Shown: positions 6,211 to 13,258 of the stretch, in pieces
How the letters are laid out: each line of letters begins with the position of its first letter
How positions within the stretch are numbered: the stretch's first letter is position 1
Assembly (NCBI GenBank): GCA_937858775.1
Contig: CALLYX010000044.1
Location: forward strand, 1-14,477
Source: an uncultured bacterium
Lineage (GTDB): Bacteria; Auribacterota; Tritonobacteria; UBA1439
Direction: 5' to 3'
DNA: 14,477 bases
Made by a program: the position numbers and the translations under genes
The notes under the pieces: generated by a model
Databases searched by the model: none
What the model saw: the letters and a program-made list of their open reading frames with translations, nothing else
What the model was told of the DNA's origin: nothing

Positions 6211-7878
6211 TCACTCCCCGACGAAACGGGCCGGAGGCCTGTAAAGACCGCCGGATATCCTGACAAGGTCGTCGATCGTCTCGGCGGAGAGGAGGTCGTG
6301 CCGTGCGTCCTCCGCCCTCAGGCCGATGTCCTCCGGGAGAAGAACGATCTTCTCCCCCCGAAGCCGCTCCGTCTCCGCCTTCTTCTCCTTCCTCCCCACC
6401 GGGGTGTCGCCGGCCACGGCGCGTATGGCCGCCTGGCGGACGGGCAGGTTGGGACAGCGATGCAGCACGGCGATTCCCTTCTCCGTCACGATGTGCGTGA
6501 TCTCGTCGCCGTAGAGCATCACAGGGGGAAGCGGGAAGAGCCCCTGCGAGTGCAGCCTCTCCGCGTCGAGGTGCTCGATAAAGACCGGGATCGCCTTCTT
6601 CTCGCTCACGGTCGGGGTGACCTGCACGACGAGCTTCCTGCCCCGCGGGAGCCCCCCGGCGTTCCGGATCGACTCCATGTCCTCGGCGCCCGCCTTGAGC
6701 CAGCAGTCGCTCACGTGCCGCCTCCCCCGCGCGTTGCTGCCGAGGTTGGGCGCCCCGCCGAAGCCGGCGATGCGGCTCATCGTTGCGGTGGAGCTGTTCC
6801 CGTTCTCGTCTATCTGCAGCGTCATCCCTATGAACATGTCGCTCGCGTAGATGCCGGCGACCTGCGAGAGGAGCCGGTTCGATCGCATGCTGCCGTCGCG
6901 GCCGTTGAAGAAGATGTCGCTGCGCTCCCTGATATACTCCTCCATTCCAGGCTCGCTCCCGAACGAGTGGACGCTCTTTACGAATCCGGCCTCGATCGCC
7001 GGGATTAGGGTGGGATGGGGATTCAGGACCCAGTGCGTGCAGACGCGCCCCTTGAGGCCGAGCGTTTCGCCGAAGGTGGGGATAAGGAGCTCGATGCCGC
7101 AAGTCGTGTAGCCGATGCCGTGGTTCAATCTCCCGACGAGGTACGGGGCGTAGATCCCCTTCAGCGCCAGCATGCCGAGGAAGATCTGAAGATCCGTGAT
7201 ATTCGCCGGATCGCGCGTGAAAAGCGGTTCAATGTAGGGGGAGGCGCCGCAGGGGACGACGAAGTCCACCTGGTCCCCCGGGATGTCCACCCGAGGGAGC
7301 CGCGGGACGACCTCCCTCACCTGCGCAACGACGATACCCTGCCTGAACGCCGTGGCCTCGACGATCGTCGGCGTCTCCTCGGTGTTGTAGCCGGTGAAGA
7401 TGTTCCCGTCGGCGTCGGCGAGCTCCGCGGCGACGAGGGCGACGCGGGGGGTGAGATCCACGAAGTAGCGGCCGTAGAGCTCGAGGTAGGTGTGGATCGC
7501 CCCTATCTTCACTTTCTTCTCTTTGACTATCCTCGCGATCTCCTTCGCCTGCGGACCGGAGAAGGCGAAATCGAGCCGCTCGGCGATGCCGCGGTCGAAG
7601 ACCGCCACGTGCTCGGGGAGCACGACCGAGGATTGCAGCATGTGAAGGCGGTTCAGCCTCGCCGGGTCGAGGCCGGCGAGCGTCTTTGCGAGGAAGATCG
7701 CCTGCTTCTGGTTGTTCCCCTCGATATTGACCCGGTCGCCGGGGCGGATGACCGCGTAAAGAAGCCCCGCGGCGTTCTCGGGGGGGACGACCTTCGCCCC
7801 CCCGCGAATGAACGGGCGGGCCGAATTGAGACGCTGTTCGCGGTCGCGGGCGAGCGTGCGGAAATCCTTGACGGTCAT
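6211..7878 (-). CDS. mdcA: MdcA-like acyl-carrier/CoA transferase (malonate decarboxylase alpha subunit family)
   Basis: A 555-residue protein that matches the malonate decarboxylase alpha subunit along its whole length. Landmarks are Glu-Gly-Asn-Asn-Gln-Lys-Gln-Ala at 53-60, Leu-Asn-Pro-His-Pro-Thr-Leu-Ile-Pro at 285-293, Gly-Met-Glu-Glu-Tyr-Ile at 311-316 and Gly-Phe-Gly-Gly-Ala-Pro-Asn-Leu-Gly at 372-380. In Klebsiella and relatives MdcA swaps acetyl for malonyl on the acyl carrier protein thiol. Here no mdcB, C, D, E, G or H gene is adjacent. Instead it is the last visible gene of an operon after allF and allG, 28 bases from allG, with an AAGGAGG site upstream of the ATG. It may therefore activate malonate, or a related acid made by this pathway, on CoA or on a carrier encoded elsewhere. 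The family call is firm; the function in this context is inferred. Confidence 0.85.
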   Translation of the reverse strand: MTVKDFRTLARDREQRLNSARPFIRGGAKVVPPENAAGLLYAVIRPGDRVNIEGNNQKQAIFLAKTLAGLDPARLNRLHMLQSSVVLPEHVAVFDRGIAERLDFAFSGPQAKEIARIVKEKKVKIGAIHTYLELYGRYFVDLTPRVALVAAELADADGNIFTGYNTEETPTIVEATAFRQGIVVAQVREVVPRLPRVDIPGDQVDFVVPCGASPYIEPLFTRDPANITDLQIFLGMLALKGIYAPYLVGRLNHGIGYTTCGIELLIPTFGETLGLKGRVCTHWVLNPHPTLIPAIEAGFVKSVHSFGSEPGMEEYIRERSDIFFNGRDGSMRSNRLLSQVAGIYASDMFIGMTLQIDENGNSSTATMSRIAGFGGAPNLGSNARGRRHVSDCWLKAGAEDMESIRNAGGLPRGRKLVVQVTPTVSEKKAIPVFIEHLDAERLHSQGLFPLPPVMLYGDEITHIVTEKGIAVLHRCPNLPVRQAAIRAVAGDTPVGRKEKKAETERLRGEKIVLLPEDIGLRAEDARHDLLSAETIDDLVRISGGLYRPPARFVGE

Positions 7879-7906
7879 GTGGGGCGGGGCCTCCTTCCGA
7901 TGGCAG

Positions 7907-9331
7907 TTACGCGCCGTAATGTTCCGCGAAGACGAGGAGCGCCTCGCGGAAGCAGTTCATGCTCGCCCGGAGCAACCCGGCCCCGATCTGGCCGATCCCC
8001 GGCCTTTGGTGGGCGACCCCGGTGTTGATCACCGGCGTGATCCCGGTCTCGACGACCTTGCGGATATCCACGCCGGCCGGGGTGCCGCGGAAGTCGAGCG
8101 CCGGAAGCTGGTAATCCCGGTGCGACCCCCAGGCGATCTCGTACATCTCCAGGGTATAGCGGGCGGCGTCGGAGGGGGCGCCGCCCACGAACTTGACGAT
8201 CGCCGGGGCCGCCGCCATGGCCATAGCCCCGATCGCCGCCGTCTCTGTGATGGTGCTGTCGCCGAGATCGCGGCAGCCGTCTTCCGCGGTAAACCCGGGG
8301 AAGTAGAGCCCCCGCGGCTCGCCGGCGGGCGCGGTGAACCACCGATCCCCAAGGCCGGCGACGCGGATGCCGATCTCAACGCCGTTTCTCGCCATGGCGC
8401 ACATGATCGTGGAGCCCCGAAGCCCCTTGACGGTGTCCGCCGCCGCCTTGCACGCCGGCATCGCTAGATTCAGGAAGAAATGGTCGTTGCCGGCGATGAA
8501 CCTGAAGATCTCCGCCGTCGTCTCCTTCTCCACGTCGGCCGCCAGGAGGTGCGGGGTGATCGCGCGAAGGAAAAGGCCTGTCCCGGCCACGTTCCGGTTG
8601 TGGCACTCATCGCCCATGAGCAGCGCCTGCGCGATCAGGTTCTTGATGTTGATCCCGCCGGCGATTTTCAGCGCCTTGGCGAGCGACGGGGCGAGCACGC
8701 CCGCCATCCACTTCAGCCGGGCGATCACCTCCGGGCCGTTCGCGCCGAAACGGAGCACCTTGCCCAGCCCCTCGTTCAAGGTCGCGTACGCCATATTCCC
8801 CGCGGTCTCGTTCCGTACGCAGAAGACCGGCATCGAAGGGGATATGACGCCGGCCATGGGGCCGACGGCGCAATGGTGATGGCAGGGGGAGAAGATGATC
8901 TTTCCGCTCCCCGCCAGTCGCTCGGCGTCCGCGACGTCGGCCGCCTTTCCCTCGTAGACGAGCGCACCGGCCACCGCCCCGCGTATGGGGCCGCACATCG
9001 CCTCCCAGGCGATCGGAGGGCCGGCGTGGAGGATCGTGCGCTCGCTCATCCCCGGGATAACCTCCCGCGCCGGGCGGATATCCACGAGGACCGGCTGCGC
9101 GTCCTGCATCATCTGCAGCGCCCTGTCGTTCGCCTGCCGTATCATCTCGGCCCGGGGCAGGAGGGAGTCGAGGGCCTCAAGCGCGGCTGGGTCGCCCCCT
9201 GCCGGCGGCGCCCATTCCACGTGGAGCGCCCTGGCGCCCTGCGAGGCGATGGAGGCGGTGAACGAGGCCAGGCCCATGCTGACGACGTTCGGCATGCCCT
9301 TGAGAAGCCCGGAGACCCCTTGCGTGCTCAT
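7907..9331 (-). CDS. allG: DUF1116 protein, AllG-like carbamoyltransferase subunit
   Basis: A 474-residue DUF1116 (YlbE/AllG) protein of normal length. Typical motifs are His-Ala-Gly-Pro-Pro-Ile at 102-107, Gly-Pro-Ile-Arg-Gly-Ala at 114-119, and a Cys/His cluster Ser-Pro-Cys150-His-His-His-Cys154-Ala-Val-Gly-Pro-Met-Ala-Gly at 148-161, which may bind a metal or the substrate. In E. coli AllG joins AllF and AllH in the oxamic transcarbamylase. Its start lies one base beyond the allF stop (9333), and a GAAGGGG site sits inside the allF end, so the two are tightly coupled. No signal peptide or membrane segment is seen. The individual role of this subunit in catalysis is not obvious from sequence. 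Confidence 0.88.
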   Translation of the reverse strand: MSTQGVSGLLKGMPNVVSMGLASFTASIASQGARALHVEWAPPAGGDPAALEALDSLLPRAEMIRQANDRALQMMQDAQPVLVDIRPAREVIPGMSERTILHAGPPIAWEAMCGPIRGAVAGALVYEGKAADVADAERLAGSGKIIFSPCHHHCAVGPMAGVISPSMPVFCVRNETAGNMAYATLNEGLGKVLRFGANGPEVIARLKWMAGVLAPSLAKALKIAGGINIKNLIAQALLMGDECHNRNVAGTGLFLRAITPHLLAADVEKETTAEIFRFIAGNDHFFLNLAMPACKAAADTVKGLRGSTIMCAMARNGVEIGIRVAGLGDRWFTAPAGEPRGLYFPGFTAEDGCRDLGDSTITETAAIGAMAMAAAPAIVKFVGGAPSDAARYTLEMYEIAWGSHRDYQLPALDFRGTPAGVDIRKVVETGITPVINTGVAHQRPGIGQIGAGLLRASMNCFREALLVFAEHYGA

Positions 9332-9332
9332 G

Positions 9333-10874
9333 TCAATGCGTCCCCTTCGACGCGATGAGGCCGGCTAGGCGCGCGGCGCAAGCATTGGTCTCCATCACGC
9401 GCACCCCGGCGCGTTCCAGGGCGGCCTGCTGCCGCGCGCGGTTCTGGGGATCGGCGTCGGTTCCGGTGATGGAGGCGACGAAGGCGATGCCTCCCCTCGC
9501 GCTGTCACGCGCCTTCCGGATCGCCGGGACGAGTTCGCCTGCCGGATCGAGGTGCGCCCCGTAGCCGAGCACCACGTCGAGGAGCACCACGCCGGTCCCC
9601 GGGTCTTCCGCCTCGCGGACGATCCGCTCGCAGCGAAGCGCGAAGTCGATCATCGGGTGCGGCCTGCCGCGTGTGAACTCGTCGTCGCCGAGGTCCAAGA
9701 TGCAATTCCCATCGCTTCTCCTCGGATCGGAGAGCTTCAGCTCGGGGGCAAGCGGCGTGTTGGAGCGGCACTCCCCGATGTAGGCGCGCAGCACGATGAG
9801 CGCCTCGTCGGCGAGCGTCCCCCCGGAGAAGAGGCCTCGAATGAACCTGCGCCCGGCGGGGAGCCGCCTCCGCTCCTCCTCGGCGACCGCATGAAGCGCG
9901 GGTGAGTCCACCGGCGCCGGGCGCTTGGGGCCCCCGGCGAGCTCGATCGCCATGAGCGCGGCATCCTCGAGGGTGGCCGAGAACGGGATGCCGCGCTTGG
10001 CGGCCTCGGCCGGATCGCCTTTCAAAAAATTGATCACGACCGGTTTCGAACAGTTCTTCGCCCGGTCGAGCACAGCGGCCGCGACGGATTGGGCGGGGGG
10101 CTTCGAGACGAGGACGATCAGCCTCGTCTCCGGGTCCGCGTCGAGCGCCTCTATACCCTGGAGCATGCTTATGCCGCCTACCTCCTCCGAGAGGTCTCGT
10201 CCCCCGAGGCCGATGGCGTGCGTGATGCCCATGCCCGCGTTGGAGACGATGCAGCTCACCTCCTGGATCCCGGTCCCCGACGCGCCGACGATGCCGACCG
10301 GCCCACGGTTCACGGCGTTCGCGAAGCCGAGCGCCACGCCGCCGATGATCGCAGTGCCGCAATCCGGCCCCATCACGATTAGCCCAAGTCCGCGCGCCTT
10401 CCTCTTCAGCGCGATCTCATCCTCGATCGGCACGTTGTCGCTGAAGATCATAACGTGGAGGCCGCGCCCCAGGGCGGCCTCGGCCTCGCGGCGCGCGTAC
10501 GCTCCCGGGAGGGAGACGAAGAGCAGGTTCGCGTCCGGCATCGACTGAAGCGCCCCTGAGAGGGAACGCGGGGCCGGCCCCGCCCCCCCCGGCTGCGCCT
10601 CCGGCCGGCGCGACAGGAAATCCCGTAGCGCCGCCGCGGCGCCGGATGCGGCGTCCTCGCCGGCGGCACGGACCGCTATGACGAGATCCATAGGTCCCGC
10701 GGCACGCCCCTCTTCGGCGAGGAGGCCGGAGGAGGCAAGGAGCTCCTTGTTGGCGTCGGTCCCCATCATCGCGGAGACCTCCTCGACGCCCCCCCTCGCT
10801 TTCGCCTCGGCGGCGATGGACATCAGCATGACCGAATCTACGTACCGGTTTCTGATGACGATGTTCAGAAGCAT
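9333..10874 (-). CDS. allF: FdrA-like acyl-CoA synthetase-fold protein, AllF carbamoyltransferase subunit
   Basis: A 513-residue FdrA/AllF protein with the succinyl-CoA synthetase alpha-like fold. It shows Met-Gly-Pro-Asp-Cys-Gly-Thr-Ala-Ile at 168-176, a glycine-rich Gly-Ala-Ser-Gly-Thr-Gly-Ile-Gln-Glu-Val at 197-206, and Thr-His-Ala-Ile-Gly-Leu-Gly-Gly-Arg-Asp-Leu at 218-228. In the related synthetases a His in the active site carries phosphate. In E. coli the protein is part of the AllFGH oxamic transcarbamylase, which releases carbamoyl phosphate that carbamate kinase then uses to make ATP. The ATG at 10874 is chosen for its family-like N-terminus; the upstream site is only a G-run within a CCCCCGGGGG palindrome that could partly mask it. 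A promoter-like sequence lies at 10933-10962. allG follows immediately; no carbamate kinase is in the window. Confidence 0.9.
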   Translation of the reverse strand: MLLNIVIRNRYVDSVMLMSIAAEAKARGGVEEVSAMMGTDANKELLASSGLLAEEGRAAGPMDLVIAVRAAGEDAASGAAAALRDFLSRRPEAQPGGAGPAPRSLSGALQSMPDANLLFVSLPGAYARREAEAALGRGLHVMIFSDNVPIEDEIALKRKARGLGLIVMGPDCGTAIIGGVALGFANAVNRGPVGIVGASGTGIQEVSCIVSNAGMGITHAIGLGGRDLSEEVGGISMLQGIEALDADPETRLIVLVSKPPAQSVAAAVLDRAKNCSKPVVINFLKGDPAEAAKRGIPFSATLEDAALMAIELAGGPKRPAPVDSPALHAVAEEERRRLPAGRRFIRGLFSGGTLADEALIVLRAYIGECRSNTPLAPELKLSDPRRSDGNCILDLGDDEFTRGRPHPMIDFALRCERIVREAEDPGTGVVLLDVVLGYGAHLDPAGELVPAIRKARDSARGGIAFVASITGTDADPQNRARQQAALERAGVRVMETNACAARLAGLIASKGTH

Positions 10875-10932
10875 GATATCCCCCCCGGGGGACTCCGGAC
10901 GGCGGCCGCCCTCTTGCCGGCGGAACGGTTGG

Positions 10933-10962
10933 AGTATAGGAGATGAGGCGGGGCGGGAACAA
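10933..10962 (-). promoter_or_regulatory. Candidate sigma-70-type promoter for allF-allG-mdcA
   Basis: On the minus strand a TATACT box (10938-10933, five of six consensus bases) follows TTGTTC (10962-10957, first three bases of consensus) with an 18-base spacer. It lies in the 117-base gap between the EamA gene and allF, about 60 bases upstream of the allF start. In such GC-rich DNA a good -10 box is uncommon, but the -35 match is weak. If real, it would allow the carbamoyltransferase genes to be transcribed apart from the exporter gene. Confidence 0.35.
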
Positions 10963-10991
10963 GGGAAAAGAGGGCCGGGGCGGGTTGGCCG

Positions 10992-11909
10992 TCAGGCGGG
11001 CGGCGGGGCGTTTATGGGAGGCCGCCCCCCGGCGCGCGCCATCATGGACACGCCGGCGATGACCAGCGCTGCGCCGGCGGCGATGGCCGGCGTCAGCCCC
11101 TCGCCGAGCATCGCCATGGATGCGATCGCCCCGGATAGCGGCTGTATGAACTGGAACCCAGCCGCCGTAGACGCGTCCACGGTGTCGAGCGCCTTGTTCC
11201 ACAGGATATAGGCGAGGGCGGTGTTGAAGATCGACAGGTAAAGAAGCGATCCGGCCGCCCCGGCCCCGGCGGCGCACGGACGGCCCAGGGCCGCCTCGGC
11301 GAGGGCCGGAGGGAAGAGCAGGCCCGCCGCCGCGATCACCCCCCATGCGCCGGCGACGGCGCCGCCCATCCGGCCCGCCGCCCGTTTCCCCGCCACAGTG
11401 TAGACGGCCCAGCAGACCTGGGAGGCGAAGACGAGGAGATCACCCTTGAACGCGCCGGTGCCGTCGCCCCCGGCGAAGAACGACGAGGCGGTTATGCAGA
11501 TTATGCCGGCTATCCCGGCGGAAAGGCCCGCCAGCTTCCAGGCGCGGAGGGGTTCCTTCAGGATTGCCGCGGCGAGCAGGGCCGTGATGAGCGGCGGGGC
11601 CCCCGAAAGAAGCGAGCCAGAGACGCCGGTAGTTCGCCCCATCCCGAGGTTCATGAGCGCGGCGAATCCCAAGCCCCCGGTGAGGCCGAGCAGAAAGACG
11701 GTCCCCGCCTCCCTGGCCGGGATCCGGAGCCTCCCGCGCATGAACACGGCGAAGAAGAGCGCCGCGAGCGCGTAGCGGAGAAACGCGAGAGTGTACGGCG
11801 GTACGAAGCGAAGTGCGTAGCGGGTCACCGGGTAGGAGGTTCCCCAGACGGCGACTGCGGCGGCCAGCATCAGGTGCGCGGCGGCGGGCCTCGGCTTCAT
11901 CGGCGACAT
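10992..11909 (-). CDS. EamA/DMT-family transporter
   Basis: A 305-residue integral membrane protein with about ten hydrophobic segments, arranged as two EamA repeats of five helices. The N-terminal repeat opens with Trp-Gly-Thr-Ser-Tyr-Pro-Val-Thr-Arg-Tyr, typical of the drug/metabolite transporter superfamily. The second repeat ends near Pro-Leu-Ser-Gly-Ala-Ile-Ala and Ala-Ala-Gly-Ala-Ala-Leu-Val-Ile-Ala-Gly. Members usually export amino acids or other small metabolites; the substrate is not predictable here. The start is ATG 11909, with an AGGAT-like site upstream; ATG at 11900 is possible. It points the same way as allF and may be the first gene of that unit, though the 117-base gap leaves room for a separate promoter. 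It could export a by-product of the pathway, or be unrelated. Confidence 0.87.
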   Translation of the reverse strand: MSPMKPRPAAAHLMLAAAVAVWGTSYPVTRYALRFVPPYTLAFLRYALAALFFAVFMRGRLRIPAREAGTVFLLGLTGGLGFAALMNLGMGRTTGVSGSLLSGAPPLITALLAAAILKEPLRAWKLAGLSAGIAGIICITASSFFAGGDGTGAFKGDLLVFASQVCWAVYTVAGKRAAGRMGGAVAGAWGVIAAAGLLFPPALAEAALGRPCAAGAGAAGSLLYLSIFNTALAYILWNKALDTVDASTAAGFQFIQPLSGAIASMAMLGEGLTPAIAAGAALVIAGVSMMARAGGRPPINAPPPA

Positions 11910-12022
11910 TGTATCCTACCGTGCGCTGTATTTCATCCATACGCGCGATGGGCGGCTGGCGATTTGTGATATATTCTTCGGCGCCACGGCCGGGGCGGCG
12001 CCGGGGGCGAGTGGGGGGGGCG
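11910..12022. promoter_or_regulatory. Divergent intergenic region between the EamA and BMP genes
   Basis: This 113-base gap must hold the start signals for both the leftward exporter unit and the rightward importer unit. A TATATT box at 11970-11975 on the plus strand could be the -10 of the importer promoter; I see no good -35 at the right distance. On the minus strand TACAAT lies next to the EamA start, too close for a normal leader. No clear operator dyad was found. Confidence 0.3.
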
Positions 12023-13030
12023 ATGGGAAGCGGATGGATCTCTCGGACGGCGCTTGCCGCAGCGTGCGCGGCGCTCGCCGGATGCGGGGAAGGGGGGCGC
12101 GGGGATAAGGCCGCCGCGGCGACGGGGCTTCGGGTCGCCGCGGTTTTTGCGACGCCGATCGAGGAGCCGTGGGACGGCTGCATCCACAAGGCGCTCCTCC
12201 GCGCGAGGGAAGAACTCGGCGTGGGATACGAATGGGCCGAGTCGGTCGCGAATCCCGACTTCGAGCGCGTGGTGCGGGAGTTCGCGGGGCGGGGTTTTTC
12301 CGTCGTCATGGGGGACGCCTTCGGCTCCGAGGAGGCGGTCCGGCGCGCGGCGCGGGACTTCCCGCATGTCGCCTTCTGTTTCGGTTCGGGGCTGGGGCCC
12401 CAGCCGCCGAACTTCTCTGTGTTCGACAACTGGATCCATGAGCCCGCCTACCTGTCGGGGATGATAGCCGGCAAGCTGACGAAGAGCAATATCGTCGGCG
12501 CCGTGGGGGGGTATTCGGTGCCGGAGGTAAACCGCCTGGTGAACGCGTTCTTTGACGGGGCGAGGGCGGTGAACCCGGCGGTGAAGGGGAAGATCATTTT
12601 CATCAACTCCTGGTTCGACCCGCCGAAGGCGAAGGAGGCGGTCTTCGCCGCGGCGGCCCTCGGCGCCGACGTGTTCTTCGGCGAGCGATACGGCGTGATC
12701 GAAGCGTGCCGGGAAAAGAACCTGTTCGCCTTCAGCAACATGCAGCCGCAGTGGCAACTCGCCCCCGATAATGTCGTGACGGGTCCGGTCTGGGAGATGT
12801 GGCCGACCGTGCGGGAGGTGATCTCGCGCGTGAAGGCGGGCACGTACGCCGCCGAGGATTACCGGGAGTGGTCGATGATGAGGAAAGGCGGGGCGTCTCT
12901 CGCCCCGTACCACGACTTCGAGAAGAAGCTCCCCCCCAAGGTCCTCCGCATGGTCGCGGAGAAGCAGCGCGAGATCCTCGATGGGCGCTTCACCGTCCCA
13001 GTCAACGAGAAGGTCCCCGTATCAAATTGA
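12023..13030 (+). CDS. BMP-family ABC transporter substrate-binding lipoprotein
   Basis: A 335-residue protein of the BMP/PnrA family (PF02608). It has a lipoprotein signal: a short N-region with Arg8, a hydrophobic Ala/Leu core and the lipobox Leu-Ala-Gly-Cys21, then a Gly/Lys-rich linker. It should be exported and anchored by lipid at Cys21. The mature domain begins Leu-Arg-Val-Ala-Ala-Val-Phe-Ala-Thr-Pro-Ile. Characterised members (PnrA, BmpD, RnsB types) bind purine or pyrimidine nucleosides for ABC uptake. The ATG at 12023 is preceded by a long G-run; an in-frame GTG at 12011 is an alternative start. The matching ATPase follows at about 13259 but is separated from this gene by an inserted 246-bp element. 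A nucleoside is the likely ligand, which agrees with the phosphorylase at 1558. Confidence 0.88.
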   Translation: MGSGWISRTALAAACAALAGCGEGGRGDKAAAATGLRVAAVFATPIEEPWDGCIHKALLRAREELGVGYEWAESVANPDFERVVREFAGRGFSVVMGDAFGSEEAVRRAARDFPHVAFCFGSGLGPQPPNFSVFDNWIHEPAYLSGMIAGKLTKSNIVGAVGGYSVPEVNRLVNAFFDGARAVNPAVKGKIIFINSWFDPPKAKEAVFAAAALGADVFFGERYGVIEACREKNLFAFSNMQPQWQLAPDNVVTGPVWEMWPTVREVISRVKAGTYAAEDYREWSMMRKGGASLAPYHDFEKKLPPKVLRMVAEKQREILDGRFTVPVNEKVPVSN

Positions 13031-13048
13031 AATCTTTGGTCTTTCTTT

Positions 13049-13068
13049 GGGGTCGGACCACGATATCT
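13049..13068 (+). repeat. Left terminal inverted repeat, element 2
   Basis: Identical over all 20 bases to the left repeat of element 1 at 3221-3240, including the GGTCGGACC and GATATC palindromes. It begins 18 bases after the stop of the binding-protein gene. Confidence 0.9.
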
Positions 13069-13258
13069 TGTTGCAGGACAACATGTTAGTTTAAAAACAG
13101 GCCTGAAAAAGGGCCTTAAAAGCGATTTTTGACCTCGAAAATGCATTAATGAGGAGATGTAAACCTAAAAGAATGAGCCGGATCCAGGCCTTAGACGCTA
13201 AAAACGGGCCCCAAAATCGTTTCTAAAGCCTTCATTAACCCCCCAAAAAATACTTATT

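Noticed and set aside
6119..7102. Minus-strand 327-codon frame within the mdcA-like gene
   Set aside because: It is an Arg-rich alternative frame inside a full-length MdcA match and has no family features.
8480..9358. Plus-strand 292-codon frame opposite allG
   Set aside because: It lies wholly within the antisense of a well-supported DUF1116 gene and has no recognisable domain.
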